Source: Azorinus chamasolen (taxonomy: Eukaryota; Mollusca; Bivalvia; Cardiida; Solecurtidae). Taken from it: a stretch of 64,000 bases of DNA. The first letter of the stretch is position 1; every line of letters starts with the position of its first letter. This document shows, piece by piece, positions 26,092-37,390 of the stretch. The notes under the pieces were generated by a model, which saw nothing but the letters and a program-made list of their open reading frames with translations, ran no database searches and was not told where the DNA came from. Position numbers and translations under genes: made by a program. The stretch covers positions 36,234,629-36,298,628 of the forward strand of contig OY755240.1 of assembly GCA_963576725.1 (NCBI GenBank). The letters are read 5' to 3'.

Positions 26092-27393
26092 TTTTTCAGA
26101 CAGTATGGATTCAGATGAATCATTACTGTTTGTGATTACGCCCCACACGGCAATTCCTAAATGGCCGGAACATGTGGTCACTAGTTTCACAATATATTTG
26201 GCAAGTAATACGAACATATCGATCTGAATTTACGTTTTATCACAGATTACTTTTGGACGGGTATTTCACATCACTGAGTTACTTCATGATCATGCAATCT
26301 CAGTTTTCAATTCTGTGAAAGTTTTCCCTTTTATTGCAGTTTCTACCATTGTTATGAAAATTAAGTTATTTGCATACATCTTGGTCGGTGACTTTGATCT
26401 TGATCACAGGTGTTTGACCAGTTTAGTCACAATACTGATCAACTAGAACAAAACACGCAGCAACATGGTGTTCACAGTGCAAAATAATTGCTTACAGTTT
26501 GTGTCAACATATGAATGGGGACGGGGTGTTTGCTTTTTAAAATTTACCATTTGTGACAACTTCTACATTCATTTGTAAGTGGATGTATGTCTCAAGAATT
26601 GAAACATCGGACGTTACATTTATTAAAGTATGTTGTTGTAAAATATTATGTAACCGTGATATTACTAAACTAAGACAACTGGTCGTTTCAACCGTTTTAT
26701 ATATTTTGAACAGTATACATTTTATTTTTAATCGTGATCCAATATTATTTTCATTAATCTAAAGTTTGATAGCAACCCAACTACTGTACATAGACAGCAC
26801 ATGACCAATCAAGAAAACCTAGACACACTTTGCCTGAAGCAGGATTTAATTGACACGCCTGATTGATGTGTTTTCGGCAATTTTGGTAGAACTATCGTTA
26901 ATGCACACCTTATTGGACATAAGGACTGCACAAGCCGATATTTCTTTAATACTGAAAAGGACATTTACGTTGCAATCGCACCACGAGAACATGCTAATTC
27001 AATATTGACCAGACCAGTGTGGGTTTAGAGACACCCGTTTAAAGTTGGTGAATGTATGATTCAGGTTCTTATATATTTGCAAATGTAATCTTAGTACATT
27101 TGATTACTTGTATCAATTTTATTAGCAGTTAAACATCTAACGCACATTGCCATCATAAAGAGCGTTTTCAATATACAAACAATTATATTTCCATGCAGAA
27201 GAGATATTAATTGTAACGTCCTCCTTAACATGTTTTTAATTGCCACAAACTATTTCGAAAAGTGCATTTTTATAAGTTAATCAAACAATAATTATAAAAC
27301 GAAATCTACAAAATACAATATTTAACCTGTTTTCTATTATTGACAATAACATGTAAACATTTTACCTACTATGAATTCAGTGAAATTTGACAT
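26092..27393. other. No recognised feature
   Basis: AT-rich unassigned DNA; only short chance-length frames. Confidence 0.4.
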
Positions 27394-27592
27394 TATCAGT
27401 GTTGATATATTTACTGGTCCTTCGGGGTCATTAGTTTTGAAAATTGCATATATTTAAAGCAAGTGCTAGAGGCATGAGTTGTGTTGCACTTTTAATTGTT
27501 ATTCGTGAACAAACTCAATAAAACCGAGCCTGCGATTTTCTTATTTCGCATTGCTACTTTTGCTTTTGAAGGATCTCCCACTTTCAGAATAA
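27394..27592 (+). repeat. R270 repeat, diverged partial copy
   Basis: Keeps TGTTGCACTTTTAATTGTTA, the CAAACTC...GAGCCTG hairpin and the end CTTTCAGAATAAT; lacks the CTTCACAACAGC start. Confidence 0.7.
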
Positions 27593-27671
27593 TTATATGA
27601 CAACGAAAATAGTACTTACACGCTTAAAATAGATATCCACAAACAAAGTATACTCAATCGTATGTCTACAT

Positions 27672-27805
27672 ACCTATTTCTCTCTCTGTCTCACTGTGTC
27701 TCTTTCTCCCTCCCTCTGTCTCTCCCTCCCTCTTTCTTTATATATCCCCTCTCTCTCTCTATCTCTTTCTCTTTGTCTCTCTCTTTTTCTCTCTGTTTCT
27801 CTCTA
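27672..27805. repeat. CT-rich microsatellite
   Basis: TCTC/CCTC-rich low-complexity tract. It is followed by CACAGCTACAACCTATGCA, which resembles the sequence right after the larger CT tract at 29.6 kb (CACAGCTACAATCAATGCA), so the two belong to one repeat family. Confidence 0.8.
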
Positions 27806-27969
27806 CCAAAATCATATTCACAGCTACAACCTATGCAAAATTTCAAACAACCCAAGCTACCCCCCAACTTTAAGATGAGGATTAATCCACGCATAATTCT
27901 GATCTTGTCCAATACCCTACTAGTTTGAAAAAAACTAAATAGTTAGCGACGTTTTTTGTTTTTATCATT

Positions 27970-28047
27970 AAACACGCACACGCACACGCACACGCACACG
28001 CACACGTACACGCACACACACATCCATATGGTCACGCACACGCATAT
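27970..28047. repeat. (CACACG)n microsatellite
   Basis: Six-bp unit CACACG repeated, decaying into CA and CACG words. Confidence 0.9.
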
Positions 28048-28890
28048 ACACATTCCCACGCACAGCACGGACTTGCGTCATGCTTACTTTTTGTTATAGT
28101 AATAATCTGTCGGCAGTGTTCTTTCGAAAAATAAAATAATGATAGAATCGAAAAGCTACCTTGATGTTGATTATGAATCGTCAAGAACATGTAAAAAAGT
28201 CGATGACGGATGACCAAAAGAAGACAGAATTATTAAAATCAATTATGGATTTTGCCTCGATATGGGGACAACTGATTTCAGGTATTGATTTCCGGGTGCA
28301 GGTAGTTTGAGCTCGATTACTAATTCATAGTTGATGTCTGAATTCAGTGCAGTGCAGGGTAGTTTCCAAGGCCAGTGCGATTACGGAGAATTCAAAATTA
28401 CTGATTTACTACAAAAGATGGATATGAGTTTAAAGTCTTTTTTATGTATTAATTTCAAGAATAGAGACTTAAAATCGAATTTGTTGCAGAAGGGGACGAT
28501 TGATTTGATTAAGTTCAACCGTGAGGCAAAAGCTTGACCTTGATGGTTGATTAACGGCATAGCGTGCCAACACCGGGTCCAATGAACCTATAATTAAGTT
28601 CAAGTTATCCCCTGTAGCATTTCCTTAGTCCAGTACGAGCTGAAAACGTCAGCTTTACAAATCAGGAATTGTCACTACAACAATCAATGGAGAATTGCAG
28701 AATAACCGCGTTACTCTCAGCTATTCTTATTCAAATAAACATTGCTCTTCTGGTGTACAATAAATTGATTTCAATATATTGTTTTCAATGCATTTCATTA
28801 TAGAGTCAAAATACTCTCTAAAAGAAACGTTCTGAAACAGACATCAATATATATATATGTATATATCTTGTATGTATATCTGTTTCTGTC
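28048..28890. other. No recognised gene
   Basis: Unassigned; short frames only. Confidence 0.4.
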
Positions 28891-29603
28891 TTTGTATCTG
28901 CTCTCTCTCTCTCTATCTCTGTATCTCTCTCTGTCTCTCTGTATGTCTCTCTGTCTCTCCGTCTCTCTGTTACTGTCCGTTTCCTTCTGTCTCTCTCTGT
29001 CTCTCTCTCTCTATGTCTGCATATCTGTCTGTCTGTCTATCTCTCTGTCAGTCTGTCTATGTCTGTCTCTCAGTCTCCGTTTTTCTCTGTCTCTCTGTCT
29101 CTCTGTCTGTCTATCTGTCTCTTTGTCTCTCTGTCTGTCGCTCTCTCTCTGTGTCTGTCCATCTGTCTGTCTGTCTCTCTCTCTCTCTGTCTATCTCTCC
29201 CCTCTCTCTCTGTCTCTCTCTGTATGTCTCTCTCTCTCTACCTGTCGTCCTGTCTCTGATTCTGACTATATGTCTTTCTGTTTCTCTGTGTCTCTCTTCC
29301 TGTCTCTGTGTCCCTGTCTCTCTCTGTCTCTGTGTGTGTCTCTCTCTGTCTTTCTCTTTCTCTCTCTCTCCCTGTATCCCTGTCTCTGTCACTTCCCCTG
29401 TCATGTCTGTGTGTGTGTGTGTGTCTGTCTGTCTCTCTGTTTCTATGTTTAGTTCTCTCTGTCTCTGTCTCTGTCTCTCTCTGTCTCTCTCTCTGTCTCT
29501 CTCTGTGTCTCTCTCTCTGTGTCTCTCTCTCTGTCTCTCTCTCTCTCTCTCCCTCTCTCTCTCTGTCTTTGTCTCCCCTTCTTTGTCTCTCTGTCCCACC
29601 CTC
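28891..29603. repeat. ~700-bp CTCT/GTCT microsatellite
   Basis: Almost pure pyrimidine-biased (TCTC)n and (TCTG)n words on the plus strand. This keeps several long frames open (Ser/Leu/Cys-rich on one strand, Arg/Glu-rich on the other). These are compositional artefacts, not genes. Confidence 0.95.
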
Positions 29604-30182
29604 GCTACATGGTCCATTTGAGCTTAACAATTCGGGTCTGCAAAACTTTATGCACAGCTACAATCAATGCAGAATTGGAAGCTTCCACCACACTTTCCCA
29701 CTTTCCTTACAATTATCCTTATTGGAGCTAAAGCTATACCTGTTTCATGCAAAAAAAACACAAAAGTACCTGCAGAGATCAATGTGCAAGTAGGACCCTC
29801 TAAAATCAAACCTTCTTTGTGTATAAACAATCTCGGTGCATGGCTCGATTCACAAATGGACATGACATCACATGTTGATTCCGAATGTAGGTCTAGTTAT
29901 GCACAGCTCCGACAAATAGGCCATATAAGAAAGTACCTCTCCCCTAATGCTACCATCATTGTTACATCAGAAATAGATTACTCCAGTTTACTGCTGCATG
30001 GAATTTCAAACAACTCACTACGGAAACTTCAAAGAGTGCAAAACACATCAGCCCCATCATAACCAGAACTCCTCGATATAATCATATCACACCGGTTTTG
30101 AACTTCACTGGTTTCTGGTTCAACATCGGATTGGATTCAAACTTCTGACACTTACGTATAAATCCATGCACAATGAATCTCC

Positions 30183-30185
30183 CAA
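30183..30185. repeat. 3-bp target-site duplication CAA, left copy
   Basis: CAA immediately left of the TAGGCTGGG terminus; its partner lies at 39871-39873. Confidence 0.75.
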
Positions 30186-31492
30186 TAGGCTGGGTCCTAG
30201 TAGTGGTTACCGTAGCACCCCCCTATACTTTTTTTCATGGGTACCAAGTTGTTCGTTGGGGTCCTCAGAACACATTTTGAGCATGCCCCCAAAAATAAGT
30301 TTGTCCCAGCTATGTTTTATTTAACGGTTTCCATGGTAACCCGAGGTAATTTCGAAACTACATTGGTTCAGAAAATGCGTCATAACTTTGCTTTTAGAAG
30401 CAATTGAAGGACAAAACAAGTACCAAAGTAAAGCAGAGACATATAGCTTGAATATGATATATGATTTTATGAATATTCATAAATGCATTCTTATGAATAT
30501 TAATGAGGAAGTAAAAAATGCGGGTTTTTATTTTAGAAAAAAGGAGTTTGTTGTTTAGTCTGAGAGGCTTATTAATGCACAGAAATTATTGAATTTAGGT
30601 TTAAGTTGTTCGTTGGGGTCCCCAGAACACATTTTGCGTATTTCCCCAAATAATTTTGCCCCATCTATGTTTTATTTAACGGTTTCCATGGTAACCCGAG
30701 GTAAATTTCGAAACATCCTTGGTTCAGAAAATGCGTAATAACTTTGCTTTTAGAGGTAATAGAAGGATAAAACAAGTACCAAAGTAAAGCAGAGACATAC
30801 AGCTTGAATATGATATATAATTTTAATAATATTCATATATTATTACTTATGAATATTAATGAGGAAGTAAACAATTCCGCTTTTTTAGAAAAAGGAGCTT
30901 GTTGTTTAGTCTTAGAGGCCTATTAATGCACAAAAATTATTGAATTCAGGTTTAAATTGTTCGTCGGGGTCCTTAGAACACTTTTTTGAGCATTCTCCCA
31001 AAATAATTGTGTCCCAGCTATGTTTTATTAAACAGTTTCCATGGTAACCCGAGGTAAATTTCGAAACTATCTTGATTAAGAAAATGCGTAATAACTTTGC
31101 TTTTACAGGCAATAGAAGGACAAAACAAGAACCAAAGTAAAGCAGAGACATATAGCTTCAATACGATATGTAATTCTATTAATACTCATAATGCATTCTT
31201 ATGAATATTAATGAGGAAGTAAAAATTGCGTTTTTAGTAAAACGATTTTGTTTTTAGTCTGAGGGGCCTAATAATATACAAAGAGTTATTGAATTCAGGT
31301 TTAAATGTTTTAATATCATCATACAAAGAAAAAAAATTTGGTTCATGTAATAGTTCTAAAAACATGTATATTTAAGCTAATTTGCATATAACGTGCGTAA
31401 ATGAATAAGCAATTTAACATAAGCACTAGATTTAGCATTGTTTCGAGTGTACTATCTTTTCTATTATTTATTTTACGTAAAATACCAGATAT
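30186..31492 (+). repeat. Left inverted arm (three ~355-bp units)
   Basis: Each unit carries TTGTTCGTTGGGGTCC, GTTTCCATGGTAAC, a GCTTTTAGAGGCAAT-like word, AAAGTAAAGCAGAGACATA and GAATATTAATGAGGAAGTAA. Beyond ~31310 the arm continues as single-copy sequence (AAGCTAATTTGCATATAA, TTTTACGTAAAATACCAGAT) that also has its inverse on the right. Confidence 0.9.
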
Positions 31493-31985
31493 TGAACAAA
31501 AATTAATAGGCCTCTAAGACTGAACAACAAAAAAAGTAAGGGTCATTACTTTGGGTTCATGAATATTAATGCATATTTATGAATATTAATGAGATGTAAA
31601 AATAAACACACTTGAATGAGCTGTTCTTTTTATCTGAGATTATTTTAGTTAAACAGTACAGAGCTTGATACTGACTGAAACAGAGATATTGATGTTCATG
31701 TATATAAATATGTAGATAATGAATATTATTTTCAAAATCATGAATATTAATGAGAATGTAAACTGTTGTAGGAAAGTAAGTTTTCTATTATATTGCAATA
31801 TACATGTATGTGAACAACACATTTCTTGTAAGAAAATACAGCGGAGGAATTAAGCCTCATGCATGTTTTATGAAGAATGTTACTTTTATGAGTGTTTTGC
31901 AATACAATAGAAAATATATAGCATCTCGGCTGCAATGATCAGCTTATGTTTACCCATATTAGCATTGCGTGACTTCAAACTTACT
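31493..31985. other. AT-rich interior of the inverted-arm element
   Basis: GAATATTAATG words recur (near 31560, 31580, 31740), but there is no coding frame of note. Confidence 0.5.
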
Positions 31986-32799
31986 CGCGATGTCTTATGC
32001 ATTTGCTTGATTATTTACCACAGTATGCCAGAGCAACGAAAGGCTTCTTGTGGGCATTTCGCTGGACAGGGGAGACGTGGGAGCTTGCTGCCCGAGGGAA
32101 GAAGTATTCTTCTCTTTGGTCAGCGACTCCCTCGCAACAGACAAATCACTGTCCTCTAAAGCTCAGAAGAAGCCTGCTTCTTCTTTGAAATCTCTTTCGT
32201 CAACAGCCCCTGTGGTGCAGTCGATTCCCCAGTTGTAAGTTGCAGCTCGGCACCCAACTGCTGGCCCGGGCGCGGGTTCCCCGTTTACCACTTGAATGGT
32301 GCCCTTTGTTCTGGTCCCAGGTACTATTGTTGCCAGGTCTCCCGGTCCGCTTGTTGTGTGGAGAGTTTTGCCTGGTCCCGCTGAATCTAGGCCCAGTTAT
32401 CCGTCACCGGTACCCGGTGTCCTGGTATTAGTGCGTCTGTTTCATGATGTCACCGGCAGACCGGTCTACCGAGCTCCGGCCCAAATATGTCACTGTGTAT
32501 TCTTTGGCCCGGTGTCCTAAGTTTGCTCTCCAACGGTCCTCCGGTGGCCCGGTCCGGTCCTTTGCACCGGGATACCGAAGTGGACGGTAAATCTACCAGT
32601 TCAATCTTTTCTACTGGGTATTCTGTCTCTACACCGCATTACAGTGGTGAAAGTCAACAGGAAGCTGCCTTGGTTAAGTCTAGACGTTCTTGGTCGTCTA
32701 GACCCTGCAATTACTCTTCATCTTCTGAGTACACTTCGGACTCCCCAGCCCCCATCCCACACCACCCCGTAGGAGGCGTAAAAGCTAAAAGCTTTAAAT

Positions 32800-35700
32800 A
32801 TGCAATCTGTGTCGTCTGTACAAGTACCCAGAAATATTTCTAATTTCTCTTCCCTTCAACCTTTTGTTCGTTTAAAACAACTTAATCTTCAGTCGGCTTC
32901 ATCTTTTCACATACCATCTCTTTCTATTAATAAATGTTTTTTCAATGGACCAAGAGTTGTACTTTCACCTTTAAAATCTGTTATCCAAAATGTTTCTTCT
33001 ATTCGTAAACGGTCCTTATGCAGACGACACAGAGTGTATCCAATTATCCAAAAGTGCTTTGCTAAGAGGTGCATATGTTGTAGTAACATTTCTTGTAATT
33101 CCACTATAAAATCTACAGTTAATGGTAGAACATTTAATGTCAAGATAAACTCAGACGTTGATTGTACTACTACTAACGTTATTTATGTTTTAACTTGAAA
33201 CGCGCCTAGTTGCGGTATACAGTACGTAGGACAAACAGGACGTGCTTTGAAAACTCGATTTCGTGAGCATGCATATCAGTGTCGAAATCGTAAACTAAAC
33301 AATTTTTTATACCAACACTTTCGGAAATCTGGCCATTCTTTTAAAGATGTTTTAGTACAAATTGTTGAGCATATAACATACGATAAGGAGGCGACTAGTA
33401 GCTTTAAATCGAAAGCTAGATTTATATCTGAATTAAATTGGATCAAAAAATTGCAAACACCTTTTCCTTTAGGACTGAATGATAATATTTACCAGACTGG
33501 AAATATTTCAAAAGAACCAGATATAGATATTTTTTCAATTTTTTCTATTAGAAAACGCAAATCTCGATCGCATGGCATTCGCAAGAATGGTAATATTAAA
33601 CGAAAATCTCGTTTGAAATTGACTCTTCTTGATCTACATACTTTACGCCTAATTTCGGGTAAACATGCCATGCTTTCTAGACTTTCCTCCTTATCTATAT
33701 GTTCATTAAAAGAAATTGACGAGCAAGCCGATAAAATTATTTTTCGATCAGATCCTCTCATAGGAACTGCTAGTTTGATACAAAGCTTTACTCTACATGT
33801 TCTCAGACCGCACATCGACAAATTATCTGAACACCAAAGATTCTTCTTGAAAATTCCTTTTATTAATAAAGGTATTGATTTTATTGACCTACAAAGTATT
33901 TTTAGAGACAAAAATGTAATTGACACTATTCCTAAATACTTTAAAAATACAGAACCACCTATCATCTGCTACAAATATAACAAACCCATCAGAAATACAA
34001 TTTTCAACTACAATAAAATTGTGGCCGACCTTAATATTAATGATAATATTCCTGATAATTGAGATTGCGCCACCTCAAAATTTTGCTATTCTCCGGCTGG
34101 TCATGTGATTACTGGTAATTTTGAGATAATTAAAGATAAACGTCTACGATCTCTTTTGAATAAAGGTCCCAAATATAGAATACCATCCTTGATAGATTTT
34201 AACTCTTGTCGAGTTCAGATTGCGGAGGCTTTACAAAATTTTAGTATTAAATGGTGTCGAAGAGAACATGTTGAGTCTACTGCCCTTTCTTGTTGGAAAA
34301 AACTAATTTTTGATATAATTGATAAACGCATTTCCTTTTACAGCTCTAATAAACACCTTCTTCCACCTAAACCTAGAACTTCATTTAGACATCTTAAAAA
34401 GGGTTTACAGGATTTCCATTCAAAATACGTTTTTGTTCCTGCTGATAAGGCATCAAATAATGTGATTATTATTTGACGATTACATTATATCGATGTCTTG
34501 AAGCAGGAAATTACTAATACCAAGTCATACATTTCAGTTACCACTGACGAAAAGACCATCATTTCAGACCATGTCAAAAAGTGTGAACAATTTGGAACCG
34601 ATATTAAAATTACACAACATAAACTTCCTACTATGTATTGGTTACCAAAACTACATAAAAAACCATATAAAGCGCGTTTCATTGCAAATTCTAGTTCATG
34701 TACAACTACTAAATTGTCTATACTTTTGACTTCTTGCTTAACGAAGGTAAAGGAACATTTAAGATTTTACTGTGATAAGACTTATGAAAATTCTGGAATA
34801 AATCTCTTCTGGTCTATTAAGAACTCTTCAGAAGTCTTAAACAAACTTAAGAACAAAAGGTATCTTGCATCCACTGTAAGCACGTACGATTTTTCTACTC
34901 TGTACACAACTCTTCCTCATGTTTTAATTAAGGATAAGCTTACTAACTTGATCCAGAAAGTATTTGCCCGAGAAAAAACATCATTCTTGGCATGTAATGC
35001 TGAAAAAGCTTTCTTTACTGACGAGCAAATGAAGTATTACACCAATTGGACTTGCTCAGAAGTTTGCGAAGCACTAACCTTTCTTTTGGACAACATATTT
35101 GTACGTTATGGGAATGCTATATACCGTCAGGTAATTGGTATTCCCATGGGTACGAATTGTGCACCACTTGTCGCAGATTTGTTTTTGTACTGCTATGAGA
35201 GAGATTTCATGTTGAGTTTGAATCCTCAATCACAAGAAGATGTTATAAAAGCCTTCAATGATACTTGTCGATATTTGGATGATATTTTTAACTTAGATAA
35301 CCCTTTCTTTAATGCTCTGATTCCTACAATTTATCCTAAAGAACTCAAATTGAATAAAGCTAACCCGTCCGACAATTATGCAGCGTTTCTTGACCTAGAC
35401 CTTAAAATTAATAATGGAATGATTTCTTCTAAAATATATGACAAAAGAGATGATTTTGATTTTAATATTGTAAATTTTCCTCATCTTGACGGGGATGTTC
35501 CCCGTGCTCCATCTTACGGGGTTTATATATCTCAACTTATTCGTTTTGCTAGAGCTTGTTCATCTATTGACGATTTTAACAGTCGAAATCTCATTTTAAC
35601 TGAAAAACTGCTTAAACAAGGATATAGATACCATAAACTAAGAAACACTTTCTCTAAATTTTACTATCGAAATCTCTCGCTTATTGGCAAGTACAAATGT

Positions 35701-35946
35701 AATCTCAAGGTACTTTTGCGACACGGTATTTCACATCCTGAATTTTATGGTGATGTGATTTACAAACTTCGTAGAATTATTGGACATACCCATTTCCTCA
35801 CTTTGTTCATCAAATATATAAAACCATTCATTAAAAAGGGATATGATCCTGTATTATTACAACATACTGCATGTTTGGTTGTGAACCCTTTTACAGTTGG
35901 CAATCACGCTGGCCTCTTTGCATGTACGCCGACAAGAAAGGTTTAG
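32800..35946 (+). CDS. Naiad GIY-YIG endonuclease / reverse transcriptase, putative selenoprotein with three Sec
   Basis: One frame of 1048 codons if TGA at 33196, 34060 and 34474 is read as selenocysteine (U133, U421, U559); no TAA or TAG occurs before the end. An N-terminal basic, Cys-containing region is followed by a zinc-finger-like U-x4-C and the GIY-YIG nuclease (IQYVGQTG at ~140-147, then TRFREH and NFLYQHFRKSGH). A linker carries UDC in place of the CxC motif typical of N-terminal-EN PLEs. The RT has PADKASNN just before U559, fingers (LPTMYWLPKLHK), motif A (YDFSTLYTTLP, ~695-705), motif B (IGIPMGTNCAPLVAD) and motif C (RYLDDI, ~825). Expected role: nick the chromosome and copy element RNA by target-primed reverse transcription. 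The start ATG is the first in the element. Without Sec decoding only fragments of 132, 287, 137 and 489 residues would be possible. Confidence 0.88.
33196..33198 (+). other. In-frame TGA, putative Sec codon U133
   Basis: The context encodes VIYVLT-U-NAPSC-GIQYVG. In PLE nucleases this position is the first Cys of the zinc-finger pair ahead of the GIY motif. The same TGA is kept in the minus-strand copy at 60.36 kb. Confidence 0.8.
34060..34062 (+). other. In-frame TGA, putative Sec codon U421
   Basis: The context encodes NIPDN-U-DC-ATSKFCYSPAGH. UDC replaces the CxC motif. Kept at 58.07 kb and in the fragment at ~61.59 kb (PEI-U-DC). Confidence 0.8.
34474..34476 (+). other. In-frame TGA, putative Sec codon U559
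   Basis: The context encodes ASNNVIII-U-RLHYIDVL. Related elements have Cys after NNIV/NNVI. Kept at 57.66, 51.21, 46.41 and 62.41 kb, the last two in the diverged family. Confidence 0.82.
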
Positions 35947-36008
35947 TACTCTATGAAGGCGACCTCTTAAATCCAGAAATGGAAGGAGAACGTCGGATAT
36001 CTGTACTA
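35944..36008 (+). promoter_or_regulatory. SECIS element, form II (putative)
   Basis: The base helix TAGTAC/GTACTA includes the stop codon. A 4x4 internal loop precedes the quartet UGAA (35954-35957) opposite GGAU (35995-35998), which matches the UGAN/KGAW consensus. Helix II spans about 11 positions (GGCG/CGUC, two mismatches, CUCUU/GGGAG-type pairs). The unpaired AAA begins 12 nt after the UGA, as expected, and is capped by the stem UCCA-GAAA-UGGA, giving a form-II apex. It would recruit SBP2 and the Sec-specific elongation factor to decode the three UGAs. Fold derived by hand. Confidence 0.8.
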
Positions 36009-36224
36009 TTTCATTTTTGTCGTACCCTTTATTACTTTTCTACAGTTACTCTGTTTGCAGCTCAATCATTGAGTACACTAGCGATAGGTGGATACAGTAT
36101 GTTCAATTAAATGTTTTTTTGTTATACATGCACTTTACCACTGTATTTGCTGTCGCGGTTGTTGTAGATTAGTCGGAGAGGGGATACGTTTATTTACACT
36201 GTTTGTCTTTTAGGATGGGGATGG

Positions 36225-36310
36225 AATAAGGGTGAGGTTGGGCGCCCATAAACCGGTTTAAACCCCCGGTGACTTTTGTCACTGACCGTTCCAAGGCGGT
36301 ACTTCCATCT
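36225..36310 (+). ncRNA. Conserved structured box in Naiad 3' tail
   Basis: Contains GGGCGCCC, AAACCGGTTTAAA, the hairpin GTGAC-TTTT-GTCAC and ACCGTTCCAAGGCGGTAC, in which ACCG can pair with CGGT around CC-AA-GG. The boxes survive in family B (ACCGTGCCAAGGCGGTAC), where the rest of the tail differs. A likely RNA signal for RT binding or 3' processing; function not known. Confidence 0.5.
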
Positions 36311-37345
36311 TCCTCCTATTGAATGTTTGTTTTGTCTTTGTGCGTCTCTTGTTGTTTTTTCTACCCATGTACATTTGCTGTTTCCTTGTGTTGCTGTTCG
36401 GGCGAGTGTTTGTTCTGTATGTGGTATTTCCTGCATGACTCATTTTTGTACTTTTCTAATGGGAACCAGCACTCGCACCGCTCTCATCGCAGGCGCATAT
36501 CGGGGTCTTACCATTACTCTTCTATGCGAAGACATCGCTCTTCCTCCTCAGATTCGCCGGCTGGTCGCTCTCGCTAGCCGACACTCATTCTGGGAACCAG
36601 CAAGCTTCACCTTACAGGCGACCTGACCAGCAAGGTCGTGAGACTCCCCCTAAGTGATCCCCATTCCCCTTTCCTCTCGCCCCAAGCCCCTTCTGGTTTA
36701 CATCCCAGTCAGGGCATGGTGTGAGTTCATCCCTAGAGGGAGAATAGTCCACACTTTTATGTCTGTGGCGGGTCCCACTCCCGGGTGCTGCCATCCGTGG
36801 CGTTCACCAGGGCGAATTCTGAAGGAGAGCAGGAAGACACTGTCCATTATGGCTCCTAGGGTTGATCCTATTTTTAAGGGAATCAGACTCTGTGGAAGCC
36901 TCTCACTCAGATTTAGACGGGGCTTAGTCCTCTTCTTCTTTAGATGATTCTGAACATCAATAGTTTTCTGTTGAGAAGGCGTGTGAAGATTGTTTTAGAA
37001 TCCTCCCACCCTCTGTCTGCCCTAGACCCCCGAATCCTATTCACAGGGGTCCTCTATCCTCTTCCGTGCTAGTGGCAGTCGAAAAAGTGGACCTCCCTTA
37101 CCCAATTAAGTCTAGGGAGTCTCTATCTCCTTCCAGGGGACTTCTTTTTCGTTTGCCTGACTTGGACGAAGGTTTTTGTGCCAGCCCGGCAACTGGGTGG
37201 ATCATGTCCGCTAAACTCTTACGGACAAGGGCTCACTGTGTATCTCTTAGGCCTCCGGCTTCAATTGATAATCGACCTGGGATGTTTTATCAGATCCCCT
37301 CACTTGATTCCGACAGCCCCAGTGCGGGCATTAGGCCTTCCTCTC

Positions 37346-37349
<4 letters not shown>

Positions 37350-37387
<38 letters not shown>
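37350..37387. repeat. (TC)n microsatellite in the DIRS-like region
   Basis: About 19 uninterrupted TC units interrupt the ORF1-like frame with Ser/Leu codons. Confidence 0.95.

Positions 37388-37390
<3 letters not shown>

Larger units (their letters stand above)
32789..36455 (+). mobile_element. Full-length Naiad PLE, family A
   Basis: Starts AAGCTTTAAATATGC just 11 nt before the ORF and ends CATTTTTGTACTTTT. Both sides are flanked by CTAA (32785-32788 and 36456-36459), a 4-bp direct repeat whose collapse restores the host DIRS-like frame. It encodes an N-terminal GIY-YIG nuclease and a C-terminal RT, followed by a ~510-nt 3' tail with a SECIS-like hairpin and two conserved structured boxes. 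It is the only copy here without frameshifts or TAA/TAG in the coding frame, so it may be recent and possibly active. Confidence 0.92.

Noticed and set aside
27968..28047. CRISPR-like regular repeat
   Set aside because: Simple (CACACG)n microsatellite without spacers; the genome is eukaryotic.
28857..29621. Open frames of 130-254 codons rich in Ser/Leu/Cys or Arg/Glu
   Set aside because: Pure products of the CT/GTCT microsatellite; overlapping frames on both strands with no family motif.
33196..34476. The three TGAs as ordinary inactivating mutations
   Set aside because: All three are TGA, all replace conserved Cys, all recur in other copies and in a diverged family, and a SECIS-like fold is present. 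Chance decay would give mixed stop types at varied sites, as seen in the TAA lesions of other copies.
35871..36110. 79-codon frame MFGCEPFYSWQ... overlapping the RT end, present in all family-A Naiads
   Set aside because: Its conservation is explained by the recent copying of the elements and by overlap with the RT codons and the SECIS fold; no homologous domain recognised. Family B was not seen to keep it.
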